From contig NC_037254.1 of assembly GCF_000002425.4 (NCBI RefSeq), positions 21,112,115-21,176,114 of the forward strand: DNA of 64,000 bases. Direction: 5' to 3'. Source of the stretch: Physcomitrium patens (Eukaryota; Streptophyta; Bryopsida; Funariales; Funariaceae). Shown in pieces: positions 44,906-58,131 of this stretch (its first letter is position 1; each line of letters starts with the position of its first letter). Position numbers and translations under genes: made by a program. Under the pieces are notes generated by a model that was given only the letters and a program-made list of their open reading frames with translations, was not told the origin of the DNA and ran no database searches.

Positions 44906-46738
44906 ATGACAGGAGCTGGGGAGATTCTCAATTCTCTTGACAAAGCCAAGACACAATGGTACCATTTCACAACAATTATCATTGCAGGAATGGGATTTTT
45001 CACCGACGCTTACGATCTATTTTGCATTTCGACTGTCACTAGGCTTCTTGGACGCCTGTACTACTATGATCCCCTGTCAAAGACGCCCGGGGTGCTTCCT
45101 GCCAATGTATCTGCTGCTGTGAACGGTGTGGCGCTTTGCGGTACTTTTGTAGGGCAGCTCTTATTTGGATGGCTCGGTGATAGGCTCGGACGCAAGAGGG
45201 TGTATGGGTGGACACTTCTTCTTATGATCCTCACCTCCCTTGCTTCTGCCATGTCATTTGGGAGCTCTGCAAAAGCTGTGATGAGCACACTCTGCTTCTT
45301 CCGCTTCTGGCTGGGAGTAGGGATCGGAGGCGACTACCCTCTATCTGCTACGATCATGTCGGAGTATGCGAATCAGAAGACTCGGGGTACATTCATTGCA
45401 GCCGTTTTTGCGATGCAAGGCATGGGTATTCTGGGTGGTGCAACCATTTCCATCATCATCTCGTCCATGTTCCGGAGCGCTATAGACAGCCCATCCTTCA
45501 TGGTCAACCCAGTTGATTCAACGCCACGCCAAGCAGATTTCGTGTGGAGAATCGTCCTCGCACTAGGAGCTATACCTGCAGCTCTGACTTTTTACTACCG
45601 AATGAAGATGCCCGAGACAGCCCGTTACACTGCACTTGTGGCGAAGGACAACAAGCAGGCTGCTCTTGACATGGGCCGAGTTCTGCAAGTGGACTTCACC
45701 GGCGTCATTGATGTCACCACTGCAGTATCCGGAGGTGGTAACTACCTGTAACACTGCACTCCTTCGCAGTTATCAATAACCATTCCTAATTCTTCTTTGA
45801 ATACGAAAATACTGCATTAATGATCACCTTGTCTTTCCTGTTATGCTACGTCGACCTTTACATCTGCAATCCCGCTAACATCTGACTGTCGAATAGTTGC
45901 AGGGCCGGAGTATGGACTTTTTTCGAAACAGTTCTTGAAACGACACGGTCTTGAGCTTCTCGGATGCTCAAGCACATGGTTTCTGCTGGATATAGCCTTC
46001 TACTCTCAGAATCTCTTCCAGAAGGATATCTTCTCCTCCATCGGTTGGCTTCCTGCTGCGAAGACAATGAGCGCTTTGGAGGAGGTCTTCAGAGTATCTC
46101 GTGCACAAGCTTTGATCGCCTTGGTGTCCACTGTACCAGGCTACTGGGTGACGGTAGCATTGGTTGACGTCATCGGCCGCTGGGTCATCCAAATGATCGG
46201 CTTCTTCTTCATGACGCTTTTCATGTTCGTCTTAACTTTCCAGTACTACAGTCTTCGAGGATCTCCTTGCAAGAATGATCCATCCCTGTTCTGCGGAGGA
46301 AATCACACGGCGTTCCTCTCTTTGTACGCACTCACGTTCTTTTTCGCCAACTTCGGGCCCAATGTGACAACGTTCATCATCCCAGCTGAGCTCTTCCCTG
46401 CAAGGCTAAGGTCAACTTGCCACGGTATTTCAGCTGCAGCAGGGAAGGCTGGCGCTATTGTAGGTGCGTTCGGCTTCTTGTATGCTGCTCAGAATCAAAC
46501 TGAGGGGAAACAAGACAAAGGCTACCCGACGGGTATCGGTTTGAAGAACTCGTTTCTGTTGCTGTCAGTAATCAACGCTGCTGGACTTTTCATGACCTTC
46601 TTCGTCCCTGAAACAAAAGGACGCTCTTTAGAAGAACTGTCGGGGGAGAACAATTCGGATAAACAACAGGCTCCTTACAGCTCTTCATACATGGCGGATA
46701 AACAAACGGGTTCTTACACCGAATCAGGACGATACTAG
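44906..46738 (+). CDS. PHT1: PHT1-family H+/phosphate symporter
   Basis: Imports inorganic phosphate with protons across the plasma membrane (family knowledge). Exons 44906-45737 and 45903-46738 give 555 residues; donor G|GTAACT, acceptor TTGCAG, with an alternative donor 3 nt upstream also in phase. The start [20 protein letters not shown] is typical. The signature [15 protein letters not shown] (about 141-155) followed by NQKTRG identifies PHT1. Others: [14 protein letters not shown] (loop 2-3), [57 protein letters not shown], and [15 protein letters not shown] at the C-terminus. About twelve hydrophobic segments with a central hydrophilic loop; the intron falls in that loop. No truncation. 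The Ser/Tyr-rich tail ([16 protein letters not shown]) could carry phosphorylation sites. Confidence 0.96.
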
Positions 46739-48366
46739 ATAATAAAACTTCGACAATTTTTAGTCACGTAGTATCAACGTGTCTCTCTTGGTGAAAAAAT
46801 CCAGGACAGCAGCCGTGTTGGTTCGATTTTCTTCCGTTATCATTCTTACAAATTCTTTAGTAGATGCCCTAGCTGTTGTTTAGCCATATTTTCAAAGCTG
46901 CACTGATTGCGTTGGCGTCTCTACTTGTACATAATATGTTTTCAACCAAAAAAACTAGTTTAGAGTGCACACACGGTGTGGATGAAACTTTGCCTGTGAA
47001 CCTCCTGTAAATGCGGTGCCGTGTATTGTTTGTTGCAACGAGAGCGTGAGATTTTCTGATGAAGAGTGCAATCTAGTGGAATGCTTCGGTCTCCGATCAC
47101 GGATCTTGAGTTGGCCGCTGCCAATGTGATGTTAACTTGTAGGTTTGAATCAATAGTTGGATGTAAATTGACGAGCCTAAGATAGTATTCTTGAGACGCT
47201 GGTCTCAGACAATACAAATTTCAATTATGTATCAATCGAACAAATGCAGTTTCCTTCATGCACTCTGCATTCGCTTTGAAGAATCCTCGACCATACCCAA
47301 TCGAACTTCTCCGATTGGTGAAAGCTCAAACAACTCAATCTATGTAGATTGCTCAAGAACAGACATAGCCGGTGGCCAAAATCGTTGAGAAAGTACCGTT
47401 CAGTCATCTGCCTTCCAAATAGAACTGGCAATCAAATATCTACGCCGTTGTTGTAGCGAAGCCTGGTAATTTGCACCTCACAAAATTAGATCTCTTGGGT
47501 ACTTTGATCACAGGTTTGACATACTTTACAGCGGCATAATATCAAGTTAGTTCTCACACTGACGACTCGTGGTTTCTCTAGGAACGACCTAATGAGAGCA
47601 GGTTCGAGAGATTGTGAACACACACCGCTTTGGCCGGGAAACTGCAGGTAGAGCGATCCATTCTCAGGTGGAGTTAATTATTCTTCTTTTATTGCTGAAA
47701 TCGGGAACTTGGTCGCATTGACGGTTAACTAATGAATTCGGTGATATTTCATGATTTTCGAGAAAACATGAGGACTCCGGTGAATAGCATCATTCCTGCC
47801 TCATGCGAATCCTGTTTCATTACCGAAAACTCTCCAGACTTGGGAGCATAGAATTCTTGTGATGTCCGAATGGTTACATGCACCTCTTCACCTGCCACAT
47901 CTTTCCTGGGATTGCAAGCGGTACATAAAGGTTCAAAGGACAGACTTGTTAACTCTTCATGTCTGTTCACCTTCTTCAGAGGGACTGGCTGAAGCTTCAA
48001 TATGTTTCCTTCGACTCCATGCTACACCTTGACTAAATTTAATATTCACTCCGAAAATGAAAAGACTTGTTAGGGTTTTACGCGCACCTTGTAGTTGTGA
48101 GAAGTATGTTCACACTTTCGCATGCAGATTAAGCATCAAACATAGAACTTATGCGACTGCAAAAGCTGACATCCATCACGACTATTCCCTTTGAGCAATT
48201 CATAGACTTGAAGGAGCTCAAACAGTCCAAGTCACAAGTGATATTTCCTATTTTAGAGAATTTAATAAATCTTGTATCCGTTTCTCGATTCACGAATACT
48301 GCGCCGCCTGCTAGGCGACTTGGCGAAAAACAAAGACCAAAGAAAGGTGACAGAGTTTAAATTTGG
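46739..48366. other. Intergenic region between PHT1 and UTR1-like genes
   Basis: GC-normal sequence with no convincing gene. A minus-strand ORF at 47749-48000 (83 codons, starting MKLQPVPLKKVNRHEELTSL) reads fairly like protein but has no recognised family. It lies in the probable promoter of the downstream gene. Confidence 0.5.
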
Positions 48367-50170
48367 ATGCAAACTCGAGGGCGTGGACCGTCGAGGGGGA
48401 GGGGTAGGAACAAAGCAAAGAGTCGTAGTGCTGACTCCAACCATGGGGCTTCTGATGCCCGCAAAGTGGCCAAATTTTGTTTCTGTATCTCGGCAATTTA
48501 CATCGCGTACAACTTCCAAGGGAGGATACAGGAAAAACTGTGAGTCATAACAAATATTCGTGAAATCAATGTTATACAAAAGAAACACAAATGATCTGTA
48601 TGATAATTTCCGACTGACCTCACACGGTGCCTTGTATGCAGATCAACTACGACTGGAATCGAAAAGCAGCGATTTGATAATCTCACCTTTCTCAACTTGG
48701 CGCAGTGCTTCGCATGCTTCATCTGGTCTTTCCTCGGTGAGTACTTAGTTGGTCCTACTCATCTATAATCGGTGCACTGGTTCAGTTCCCTAGAACGAAT
48801 TCCTCATATTGGAGGGCTATGTGGGGACTGCAGTGCTAAAGATATGGCCGGGGGAGGCAGGGCCAAAAGCTCCTATTTCAGTGTACTGGGCATGCAGCAT
48901 TTCCAATACAATTGGCCCTGCATGTGGCATGCTTGCGTTGAAATACATCGGCCACCCTGCTCAGGTATGTGTAGTTGGCGAATATGTGAGACTCAAGTTG
49001 GTGAGCACAGTATTTGCAACATTCCAAGTATGCAAAGAGATTCAATAAAAGATTCTAGATACTATCAAACCCTAACGAAATCTGTTTGATTGTACAAATC
49101 CACAGGTGCTGTCAAAGTCCTCGAAAATGATTCCAGGTACCAACTCTTACGCTCTTGGTCGAGAAATTCGTTCCCTCACTGATTCGTAAGTATCCAGTTG
49201 GCTGGATACAGGAGAACTTACTCGGATGCGTGAACTGGTGTGAATTTGTGACAGTAATGCTGATAGGAGCAGTCGTGTACGGGGTCCCTTACTCGCGTCA
49301 AGAGTATCTCTGCACTTTCACCGTGGCCGCTGGCATGACGCTATTCGCCCTTCAGGTATCACATCCAAATCGTCCTTCAAGCTCGATTCATGCGTTCATC
49401 TCCCACACGCATGCATACTAAAAAAAACTTTCATGTACAAATTTGTGCAGAGCTCAAGTAAGCGAGGAATATTCGCTGGTCCGAAAGCACTATTCGGGTA
49501 CGCTCTGTGTTTGCTAGATCTTGGGTTGGACGGCTACACCAACGCCTCACAAGATGCCCTAACAACCAGGTTCTCACGCTCTTCCTAGTCCACCCGATCC
49601 TTGTGACTCCGTCCTTCGAAGACTGGTCACACTGGTCACGAACTGCAAGTAGGGGAACCTGAAAGCACGTCCACTGCCGGCTCACAGAGTGTAGACCGTA
49701 ATTGCCACAGGTACCGCAAGGTGGACGCATGGCACTTAATGATGGGGACGAACCTGTGGAGCGCAGCATACACGGCACTGTTCATGTTTTTGGTTCCAGG
49801 TGGCGGTGGGTACGACGCAGTGCGATTCTACATGCACCACCCCGATGCAGCTCTAGACGTCTTGATGTTTTGCTTCTGCGGAGCCATCGGCCAGTATTTC
49901 ATTTTCCTCACCATTAGCCGATACGGCGCTTTGACCAATGCCACCATCACCAGTACACGGAAGGTTGTGACCATTCTCATGTCCTCGATTTGGAACGGGA
50001 GTCCGCTGTCCGCTCAGCAATGGGGCGGCGTGGTCTTGGTGTTCGCAGGCCTCTCATACCAAATCTGGTGTCAGTACAAAAACAAGAAGGCATGCAAAGC
50101 GGCGAAACTTGTCCGATCTGCGAGCCCTGCTAGGTTCAGAGGCAGTAAGACGCGGCGAAAATGCAAATAA
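48367..50170 (+). CDS. UTR1-like: UDP-sugar transporter, UTR1/SLC35B1-like
   Basis: Nucleotide-sugar antiporter of the ER/Golgi membrane; plant UTR1/UTR3 carry UDP-glucose or UDP-galactose (family knowledge). Seven exons in phase: 48367-48539, 48642-48736, 48834-48964, 49106-49136, 49255-49355, 49451-49569, 49711-50170, giving 369 residues. Landmarks: NFQGRIQEKL (the YQGVLQE-type motif), LAQCFACFIWSFLVLKIW, SISNTIGPACGMLALKYI, PAQVLSKSSKMIPVMLIG, DLGLDGYTNASQDAL, YRKVDAWHLMMGTNLW, GAIGQYFIFLTISRYGAL, TRKVVTILMSSIWNGSPLS, QQWGGVVLVFAGLSYQI. Exon 4 is only 31 nt. The N-terminus (MQTRGRGPSRGRGRNKAK) is unusually Arg/Gly-rich. The C-terminus (RRKCK) has a basic residue at -3 and -4, close to a dibasic ER-retrieval signal. 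About ten membrane segments. Confidence 0.93.
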
Positions 50171-51644
50171 CCAAACTTGATCCCACGTTATCCCATGCAC
50201 TGTGTATTGATCCATCTTTAATCCATTGTTCCTCGCACCCTTCGTCTCCGCTTCCACAGCCTGGTCTCAGCTCCACCAAAATGAGATAGTGTAGCTGTCG
50301 GTACTCACCGACTGTCGGTGGTCGCTTGTCGGTATTCGTGTGTTGGTACTTAAGTGTCGATACGAAGATGCGGCGTCTTAAGGAATGTCGATGTGTCATG
50401 GTTAAACAAACTCCTATTTATCTTATTATGGTCTTTTTTAATAAGATGAATATGGAGTAGTTTGGAGAAAGAGGACGAGATTGTGCATAAATTGATAGGA
50501 ACAATACAATGTTACTTGAGAAGAAGTGAGGGAAGTATTGTTGGGATAGAAGTTAAATAAAAAATGAACTCGAATGAGAATACCGTCTTACCATACAGAA
50601 TCACTACAGTTAGAACATTTGTTTTAAGTTTTCATATTTTTTTCTTCGTGTGTAGCATACTTCTGTGGGTAAATTCCATGGAATTTGTAGTGCAGGAATA
50701 TTAAATGTTATGTAATTTACCAAATTTTGAGTGATTTGGAGAGACTTATCTCAATGGAGCATTTTACAACTTGGTGGGTATTAATGACTTTATGATATTA
50801 TTTTGAACTTGTTGCTGTAACAAACTTTTAAGCATTATGTTACAAACTATTAAATATAAATAAGACATAATTTTGTAGTTTGATACAATTATCATTAAAT
50901 GATATGTATAATTAATTTTTAAAAATATATCAAAACTTAAAAACTTGATTTTATGAAATCAAAATATGATAATTTGCTAAGATAGAAAATATTGTGCATA
51001 TATAAGATTAAACAAAAGAAATAACAAAAATAAAGATATTGTAAGTTTTTTCTTTATATTTTTTATTTATAAGATCAAAATATATGTCTAAATATGTAAT
51101 ATTTTTTGTGCACAAACTACTTATTATAGCTTTTTGAATAAAGTTTAACAACCAAGATTTTAGAAGATGCTTTTTATAAAGATTTATTGATTAAACTTCT
51201 AATTTTTTGTAAAAAATAATGATAATATTTTTCATGATTCAACCAAATCTTTGAAAAGTAAAAAATCATGACATCAAAAAATAGAAAATTATTGATTGTG
51301 CTATGGAATCTGTTTTTACACTGGTAAAACCTATAACTTTAAGTATTTTAGAACATTTTCTTAATACTAAAATAATACTGAGAAAATATTTTAAATTTTG
51401 CAAAGTATTCTAGTAATTATCATGTTTTAAATTGATTTATGTATGTTTAAATTAACATTGTTACTAATAGTAGAATGTAATAGCTATCTTTAAATTTGAT
51501 TTGTATTGATACTTTTATAATTGATTGTAAATATGATTTAAATCTTGTATATTTATTTTTTCAGTTTTAATCACCAAATAATATTTTCTTCAAGGTTATA
51601 TATTTTTAAATGTCATTCATTTATATGTTTATTGAAGTGCACAG

Positions 51645-51682
<38 letters not shown>

Positions 51683-52790
51683 TATTTGTTCAAAACAAAA
51701 AAAAGTATCACAAAACTTTATGTGACATACAAATGATTGACATTTATAAAACATTGATCATATACTTACAGAGTATTAAAGCAAATACATTAGCTCGAAT
51801 AAATGAATAAAATTTCACTTCAAATTACTGAAGAACAGTGATGAAATACAGAAGCAAAAAATGATGCCAATCGCATGAGGATGAAATACATGCAAAATAC
51901 AATGTCAGCCTAATTCTGAAGCAATTCAGATAGTTGTAAGTATACAACACAATAGTTGAATGCAAAACAAATTCATAATAGCAAACGACTACGATAGCAA
52001 TTCTTATTCAGTATGAGCATAAGCCATATTAACATGTAGCTGTTATGTACAAATGCTGTGTTCAATCTGTACAAATGGCACAATATAATTTTTATGAATA
52101 CATTTTGATGATGATACTAGGGATCCGTAGAATGCAAGTAATACCTATACCTATATTCATCCTTGAGACCTTCGAACAACTTTGTGGAAATGCATACTGC
52201 ATTTTGGTTGGTGAGCCACTAAGGCTGCCGCCAGGATGCAGTCGAAACCTGGGTTACTGTTTTCAACTTTATGGGTCTTGAATCTGATCTGTGCAAGATG
52301 CTGTAACCCGTTTCTGAATGTGGCGATGCTTCAACCAGGCATTCAGCTGACTGCCATTCTGACGGCTTACTACGCTAAGTTACAGGAATTTGACTTCCGC
52401 TGTAACAATTCATCCGAAGTGACAAATGCTTGGATACTTCACAGTTCCGCTTGAAAACTACCGACAGCCATTTTTCATATGAATGTCACAGTCTAAGAGT
52501 TTTGGTATGCAGGGAGCTAGGACTCTATTTTAACATAAAGTGACAGTTTCGTAAGGAAAATTGTGGGCACCCTTTGGATTTTGCAGTATCGGCAGACCCT
52601 CCTTTCCAGCACAATTCTCAACTGTGCTGTGCCATAGCTTATGGCGCTTACAGGAACCTCGTTCACCAGAATACTGTTGACAAAACACAAGTTGTCAGAT
52701 ACAACGATATTGCAGCAGAGAATCACTTTCGCGGGTACAAACTTCCACATTAATAGAGCAGAAAACACTACCTATCTACCTATCCATTTA

Positions 52791-52821
<31 letters not shown>

Positions 52822-53542
52822 GGAGAAATCGACAGGGGCTTACGGTGCAGAGCTGGTGGAAGTAGACTTCTTGCGCAGAGTGATCGAGCACCTTCATTCC
52901 TCACATACACCTGATGTCGTTGCATTCTCTGAAAATTCTTGTCGAACTCGAATTGTCCTTTATGAATATTATATAATACTTGTTTCGAGCATTTATGCAA
53001 GAATCATCATGCTCAGCCGCCACTGTTCACCATCTGATGTCGTTTTATACACAAGGAGTGATCTTCTGCATTCCACATCAAGATGCAGAACACAATACAT
53101 TTTGTTCTTGTAAACCCCTTCCGCACAGAGCATTAGAGGAACAGATCGATGTTCTTTTTGTCTTCATGCGGTACCACAGCAATTTCGCGATAGTGGATTA
53201 AAGATGCTGATATGTACGACGTAGAATCACACGCTCCGTGAAGGTTAAAAGATCCCACTTCCACTTTTCGAATGTAATCGCTTAACCCCTGCAAGCGGAT
53301 TACTTATCCATAAGAACTTACTGATCCTTGCTATTATACGGACATGCAGCTCTCTAGGAACAGAATCTTGACAAGTTACAAAACACCTCGAAGCATAGAA
53401 CTCAAAAGAAGCGGCAAGTCTGTGACCAAGCACTGCATAAGCTCCCAATATCAGTTCACCATTTAAACGTCGACCCTTGTATTCCTCCAGGAATACCAAC
53501 AGCTTTGAGACGAAGTGAACAGGAAAGCCAAAAGAAACTTAC
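50171..53542. other. Mostly AT-rich spacer; (TA)n tracts; no gene recognised
   Basis: 50400-51900 is AT-rich, with (TA)n at 51652-51679. 51900-53500 has normal composition but only short ORFs (52045-52281 plus, 52517-52768 minus, 53245-53499 minus), with another (TA)n at 52795-52821. I searched the minus strand here for the DUF547 exons expected downstream of the MIP1-like gene and did not find the hallmark motifs. Inverted copies of a TCGGTGGT-like motif (GTCGGTACTCACCGACTGTCGGTGG) occur near 50297-50322. Confidence 0.5.
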
Positions 53543-56358
53543 CCCAGTTTTAAATAAGTGAAAGCCTCAGTGCTTTGTAATGATGTCGATGAGGTCCTAC
53601 GTTAGTTGCTCGATGCTTGCGTACGTCATTACAGTCAACCAAGTTCATGTCATCCGAACAGTATTCTTGCAGTATTTGTAACCCTTCTACACTTCTAATG
53701 TCAAAGCTTCCACAACTTCTGAAAGAATCAATCCTTTGAGAACTTCCAAGTGCAGCAACAGGAGGCTTCGCAACCATCTTTGTGCTCGGAAGCGAGGAAT
53801 GCCTACGGATTCTGCTGCATACCGTTCCGAATAATTTCGTCAAGTCTTCTGGTAGCCAGGAGGCGTCTGATATTGGCGCACAAGATATATCCACCTTGTC
53901 ATCCTGGCATGTCAACAGACGTCCAATGGATAAGAAAAGAATGTCCTGAACCGGAAGCTACATCAACAATGTTGTACATGTTTAATGAAGCAATTCAATC
54001 TAAACGAAAAACATAACACAATCACCCCACATGCATGCATACACATAAAACATAAAATAAAATAAATTACATAAAGAATAAAAACAAAAAGAACAACTAA
54101 GTGCAGTAAAATTGAAGTGAAATCAAAATTAGATCAGAATCTCGGTGGAATGAACTGTTTCATCGTATATGGATAGAATTTTCTTGTCCCTGCAGTTAAG
54201 GGGCTTGAAATATTCCAACAACTTTATGGAAGTGAAAGAGATGTTACGCAGGGATTAAGGGGCAGAAAAATCAAACCTACCTTATCATAGTCGTAGACAT
54301 CTTCAGTTCCAGATCGAAGTTTTGATGAGTCCATGTTCTCTACCGTAGGAGTACTTTGTGCGATGTCATAGCCCTTAGGCAAAGGCTGCTGTGCTTGTAT
54401 GGGCTTCACTTTGCACGTTTGATTTGACGGTGTAGATGAAAGCTTAATCTTAGCATAACGCTTAGCATTCTCCGAGAAGTTATTGACATTAGATAGGCGG
54501 TGTTGAACAGTACCTTTGGAATGCGTAGATATTTGGTCGGACGGCTTATTGAGTTTGATGGGAGAAAGAGACCTGCAATTAACAAGATCGTGTGTCCTTT
54601 GTTGTTCCTCACTCAGACTCAATTCCTTGAAGTTTTCCGTGTCTTCAGTTGGAGACAATTTGAAAGGCGTCACCAACCGATCTTTACTTCCCAGCTCCAC
54701 AATAGGGGTGAATGGTGAGTTGTTACCATACTGAAATCTTAGTTGCGAGGCTTTAGCTGGATCCATGCTTGATACCATGCGCTTAATAGAGGCAATGGGC
54801 TTATCTTCAAACACTGGAGACATAGTTGAAGACGGTGAACATTCGATTTGCACTTCTCTGTTACTGGAAGAACGTGTATAGTAGGGAATTTCCCCAGACT
54901 CCGATATCGGGGAAGCAAGCGGTGGCGAGCGACTATGGAGACCTTTCCTCCTCAAATCCCTATTTGTACAATAGTTCACTTTCTCATTTAGCAGTGTAAC
55001 TGGTGGTGACCTATGAGACAGATACCTGCTCTTTACTTGCTTCACATGTGTGGATTTCTTGACGGCAGCATTCGTTGGTTTGTCGGAAGCTACAGGAGAA
55101 GAGGGCGTAGCTGATAGTCTTGCTTTTCCTCCATTTTTTGGTGCAGATAGTCTTTCAAAGACGTCTCCACCACCCGTATTTTTCCTCACTGGAGAAGATT
55201 TAACTAAGCTGGTATCCAGGCATTTTGTATGCGACTTCCGGACGTCAGATGGGAGAGATTGAGTCTTTTGGTGGTTTGGCTTCTTTCTTGAGGGCTTTCC
55301 AACTGCAAGCGACTCGGATGAGGAGGAACCTTTTCTGGCCACTCTTTTTCTGTTCAATACTTGTGGAGGTGTCCTTTCTGGTTCATCATGCACGGGCGAA
55401 GAGTCTATGGAGAGGGGTAACGGAGATGCAGAAGACATAGGTGAGGTCATGCTTCCACCATGCATAGGTGGAGGAGAAGACGAAGCGAAAGGTCTCCATT
55501 CAGGAGTTGTAACCGGTGTCGACAATGGCGACATGGGGACCATTGGTGTCGTTGGCTGAGATGTGTATACTGTCCACAGTGGATCAGATACTTCAGATTC
55601 TGGGATCTCAATCTCCAAAGCAGTGGGTTCCTCGGAAACGGAGACAATTTCTTCTTCACCGTCTAGTCGGAATGACCTGCATAATCCAGGTTCAATTTGT
55701 TCCTGTATCTCCCGGCGCAAATGTACAGCGTGCTCCTCAAGGAAAACGACCTCTTCTTCCAAAACAGCAACTTCAAATAGCAGCTGTCTCATCTGCGCAT
55801 CAGACAAGTGAACGACAGGACCTAAGCTTCAAAATACAACCGAAGGATACTAAGATTTTCGGACCGACTGAAACTATAAAACGAAGTTTGAGATATATGC
55901 AGACAAAGTCCAGAAACATAGTGGGAAACGATCTAGCAAAAGAAATCATTTCTAATACGGACCTCGGCAGGAATGTATCCAGGAATTTGAGGCAAAGAGC
56001 CCGGAGACCTTCGCAAGCAACCCTTCAGAGCTTCCCGCAACTTCATTTCATGCGTTAGCTTCTCCTTCAAACTAGCCACCTGAATGAACAATTTGACACA
56101 GTTGTTGAATATAATCATCAAGTAATGCACACAAATATGTTTCACAACGAACATGGGCAGGCTACTGTCGGAGTTTTTCAATCAACAAACACGACATACT
56201 AACAAGTCTAAAGAATGAAAGCTTGAAGCATACTCGGATCGTCTACACTCTGGTGATGTCCAACATTTCAACATTACCTCTTGCTCCAAAGCAGATCGTC
56301 GATCATTGAGATCTGGTAGCTTTTCATTGGGTTTGACCTTAATATCATAATGATGAGC
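53543..56358 (-). CDS. MIP1 leucine-zipper protein, incomplete, frameshifted
   Basis: Plant family with an N-terminal Lzipper-MIP1 domain and usually a C-terminal DUF547; roles are poorly known. Minus-strand exons: 56278-56358, 55963-56079, 54281-55792, 53543-53903; all boundaries are phase 0 up to the last exon. Zipper: NDRRSALEQEVASLKEKLTH, EMKLREALKGCLRRSPGSLP, then MRQLLFEVAVLEEEVVFLEE and HAVHLRREIQEQ. A long Ser/Pro-rich disordered region follows (about 100-560). The last exon reads APISDASWLPEDLTKLFGTV and TNVGPHRHHYK, like the segment before DUF547 in the family. After HHYK the frame hits TAA (53550-53552). One extra A at about 53573-53576 would instead give STEAFTYLKLG and run to a perfect donor G|GTAAGT at 53542. 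Neither the DUF547 exons nor the first exon were found. It could be a real frameshift or an assembly error in an A run. Confidence 0.75.
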
Positions 56359-58130
56359 CTGAGGATCAAAAAAGAAAAGATTGGTTACGCAAGACCTTCA
56401 CTGATAGTAACGTAAGAGACGTAAAAGAAGAGTAAAGAAACTGTTTGTTGCAACATAACCCAACCAGTCCAATATAGAACTTCTAGGAAGAGTATTTCAA
56501 ACCTCTGATAAAGTTAGAACCCACGCTTTCTATTCAACACGTCGGCTTGAGGGACACTACTACGGTCACCTCTTTCCCATTCAAACTCTTAAATGAAGAA
56601 GAGAACATAAAGAATCACCTGGGCAACGTTAGTAACCGTTGTTGGAGACAGCAGAACCAGAGGCACTTTACACATGATTTTCTGCATTGATCCTTTCACA
56701 TAGGTTCTGCGACGTCCAATAAGTAATGCTCAGAAACTGAATGAAATCTTACCGACTCGGTGGTAACTAATGGAAAACGAAACCCAAGGTGAGGTCATTA
56801 ATATTTCTCAATGTTAATGATAGATGGTTTGGAGATATCGATGGAACTGTGAAATAAACTCCTAATTACAATCGAGTTTAAATCTCCCCTATTGTAAGTG
56901 AGCTTTGTGCATCTGCTCGTACAGTTGATAGTCAATTACTGACTTGGCAACTTAGAGAGTAACCCAAAATTACCGAATTCAATCAGCCTTTCACTACCAT
57001 TCGGGTGCCTCGAATTTGACCTCCTCCAAGAACTACGGACACTATTGCAATAACCCAGACATTTCGAACAAAACATAGCATGCTACACCGACGGCATATT
57101 TTAACCCGCACACCTGAATAGTCAAGTTCCTGATTGGGTCATTCTACAGCCTACTGATCTCAAGATTTGACAAGCTAAGTGCTCTTCAAAAGGCGTTATC
57201 ATTCTATCATCAATGCCGTGCGGCTTGCTGTTCTTGTTGAAGCAGGACAAGACACAATGTCTTTTCCTGATACCGAGGGATGTTAAATATGAAACTCTCT
57301 GATTCCCTCAGCTGAAAAAAGTTGCAGCACTTGCGATATTTTGCAACAAGACCTACCTGGCACAATCCCTGCTTATGTCCTTGAGATTGTCCTCATTAGT
57401 TTCAAAGCGCCATGAATGTCCTGATTCACGATGTAAGCACCAGTCAATGTTTAGATTTTCAAACTTCGCAAACTCGAACTAACCAAAATTCCTCAAGCAT
57501 ACTAGCACAGTTGATGCGGAAAATATCGTTCATCCCTCCACTTTCACAAATTTGAGTACATGATCTCCTATCCTGGGCGACAAAAATGTAAGAAGTGCAG
57601 GATTCCGAAAGTATAGAAAAAGAGCTCATCATTTGTAAGATTAGTAAACCTACAAGACAACTGAGGTTGCAAAAATATGTACTGAATACTAATCAATATG
57701 GTTATTTTACTTTTTGTCGTTGTAAGGAATCCAAAGAAGTCGACAGACTGCTCGTGCCACAAAACGAGATTCGTGACTTATTCTTCGCTGCTAACTGAAG
57801 AGATACATTAGCAAAGACAGGTGGATGGAAGCGAATAGTGAACTCTTCGAACAAAACTTGCAAAAGTTCTCATTTACCACAGAAATCTTTGAATACTCCT
57901 CGATTGAAATGCACTCAGCTAGGCTCTATTCGTGAGAGGAATAGCTGCGCAGTGAAGTTGCGCATCACGCCTAGGCGAACGAATTCTTGTTGCTACCACC
58001 CATGAACAGCTCCAATTACGTATGTTCTAAGTGCAAGCGGGGTACTTAAATAGCTTGAAGGTTTTTATCTTCAGACGAGGACTTCTATCTAATCCTTACA
58101 ATGAGAAGAACGACTCGAGGATTATCGACA
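56359..58130. other. Upstream/intronic region of MIP1-like gene
   Basis: Should contain the 5' part of the minus-strand gene: the acceptor of the 56278-56358 exon follows a good pyrimidine tract (TTTTCTTTTTTGATCCTCAG). No upstream coding exon could be fixed in phase. Only scattered short ORFs. Confidence 0.4.
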
Positions 58131-58131
58131 G

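Noticed and set aside
51545..51810. Small ORFs with poly-(Ile-Tyr) stretches
   Set aside because: They are translations of (TA)n microsatellites.
53245..53499. Minus-strand ORF (YKGRRLNGELILGAYAVLGH) as a DUF547 exon
   Set aside because: None of the DUF547 hallmarks (such as the FWINxYN-type motif) are present.
57484..57572. Candidate upstream minus-strand exon of the MIP1-like gene (SGGMNDIFRINCASMLEEF)
   Set aside because: The acceptor and donor look good, but its length leaves a phase that does not join the exon at 56278-56358.
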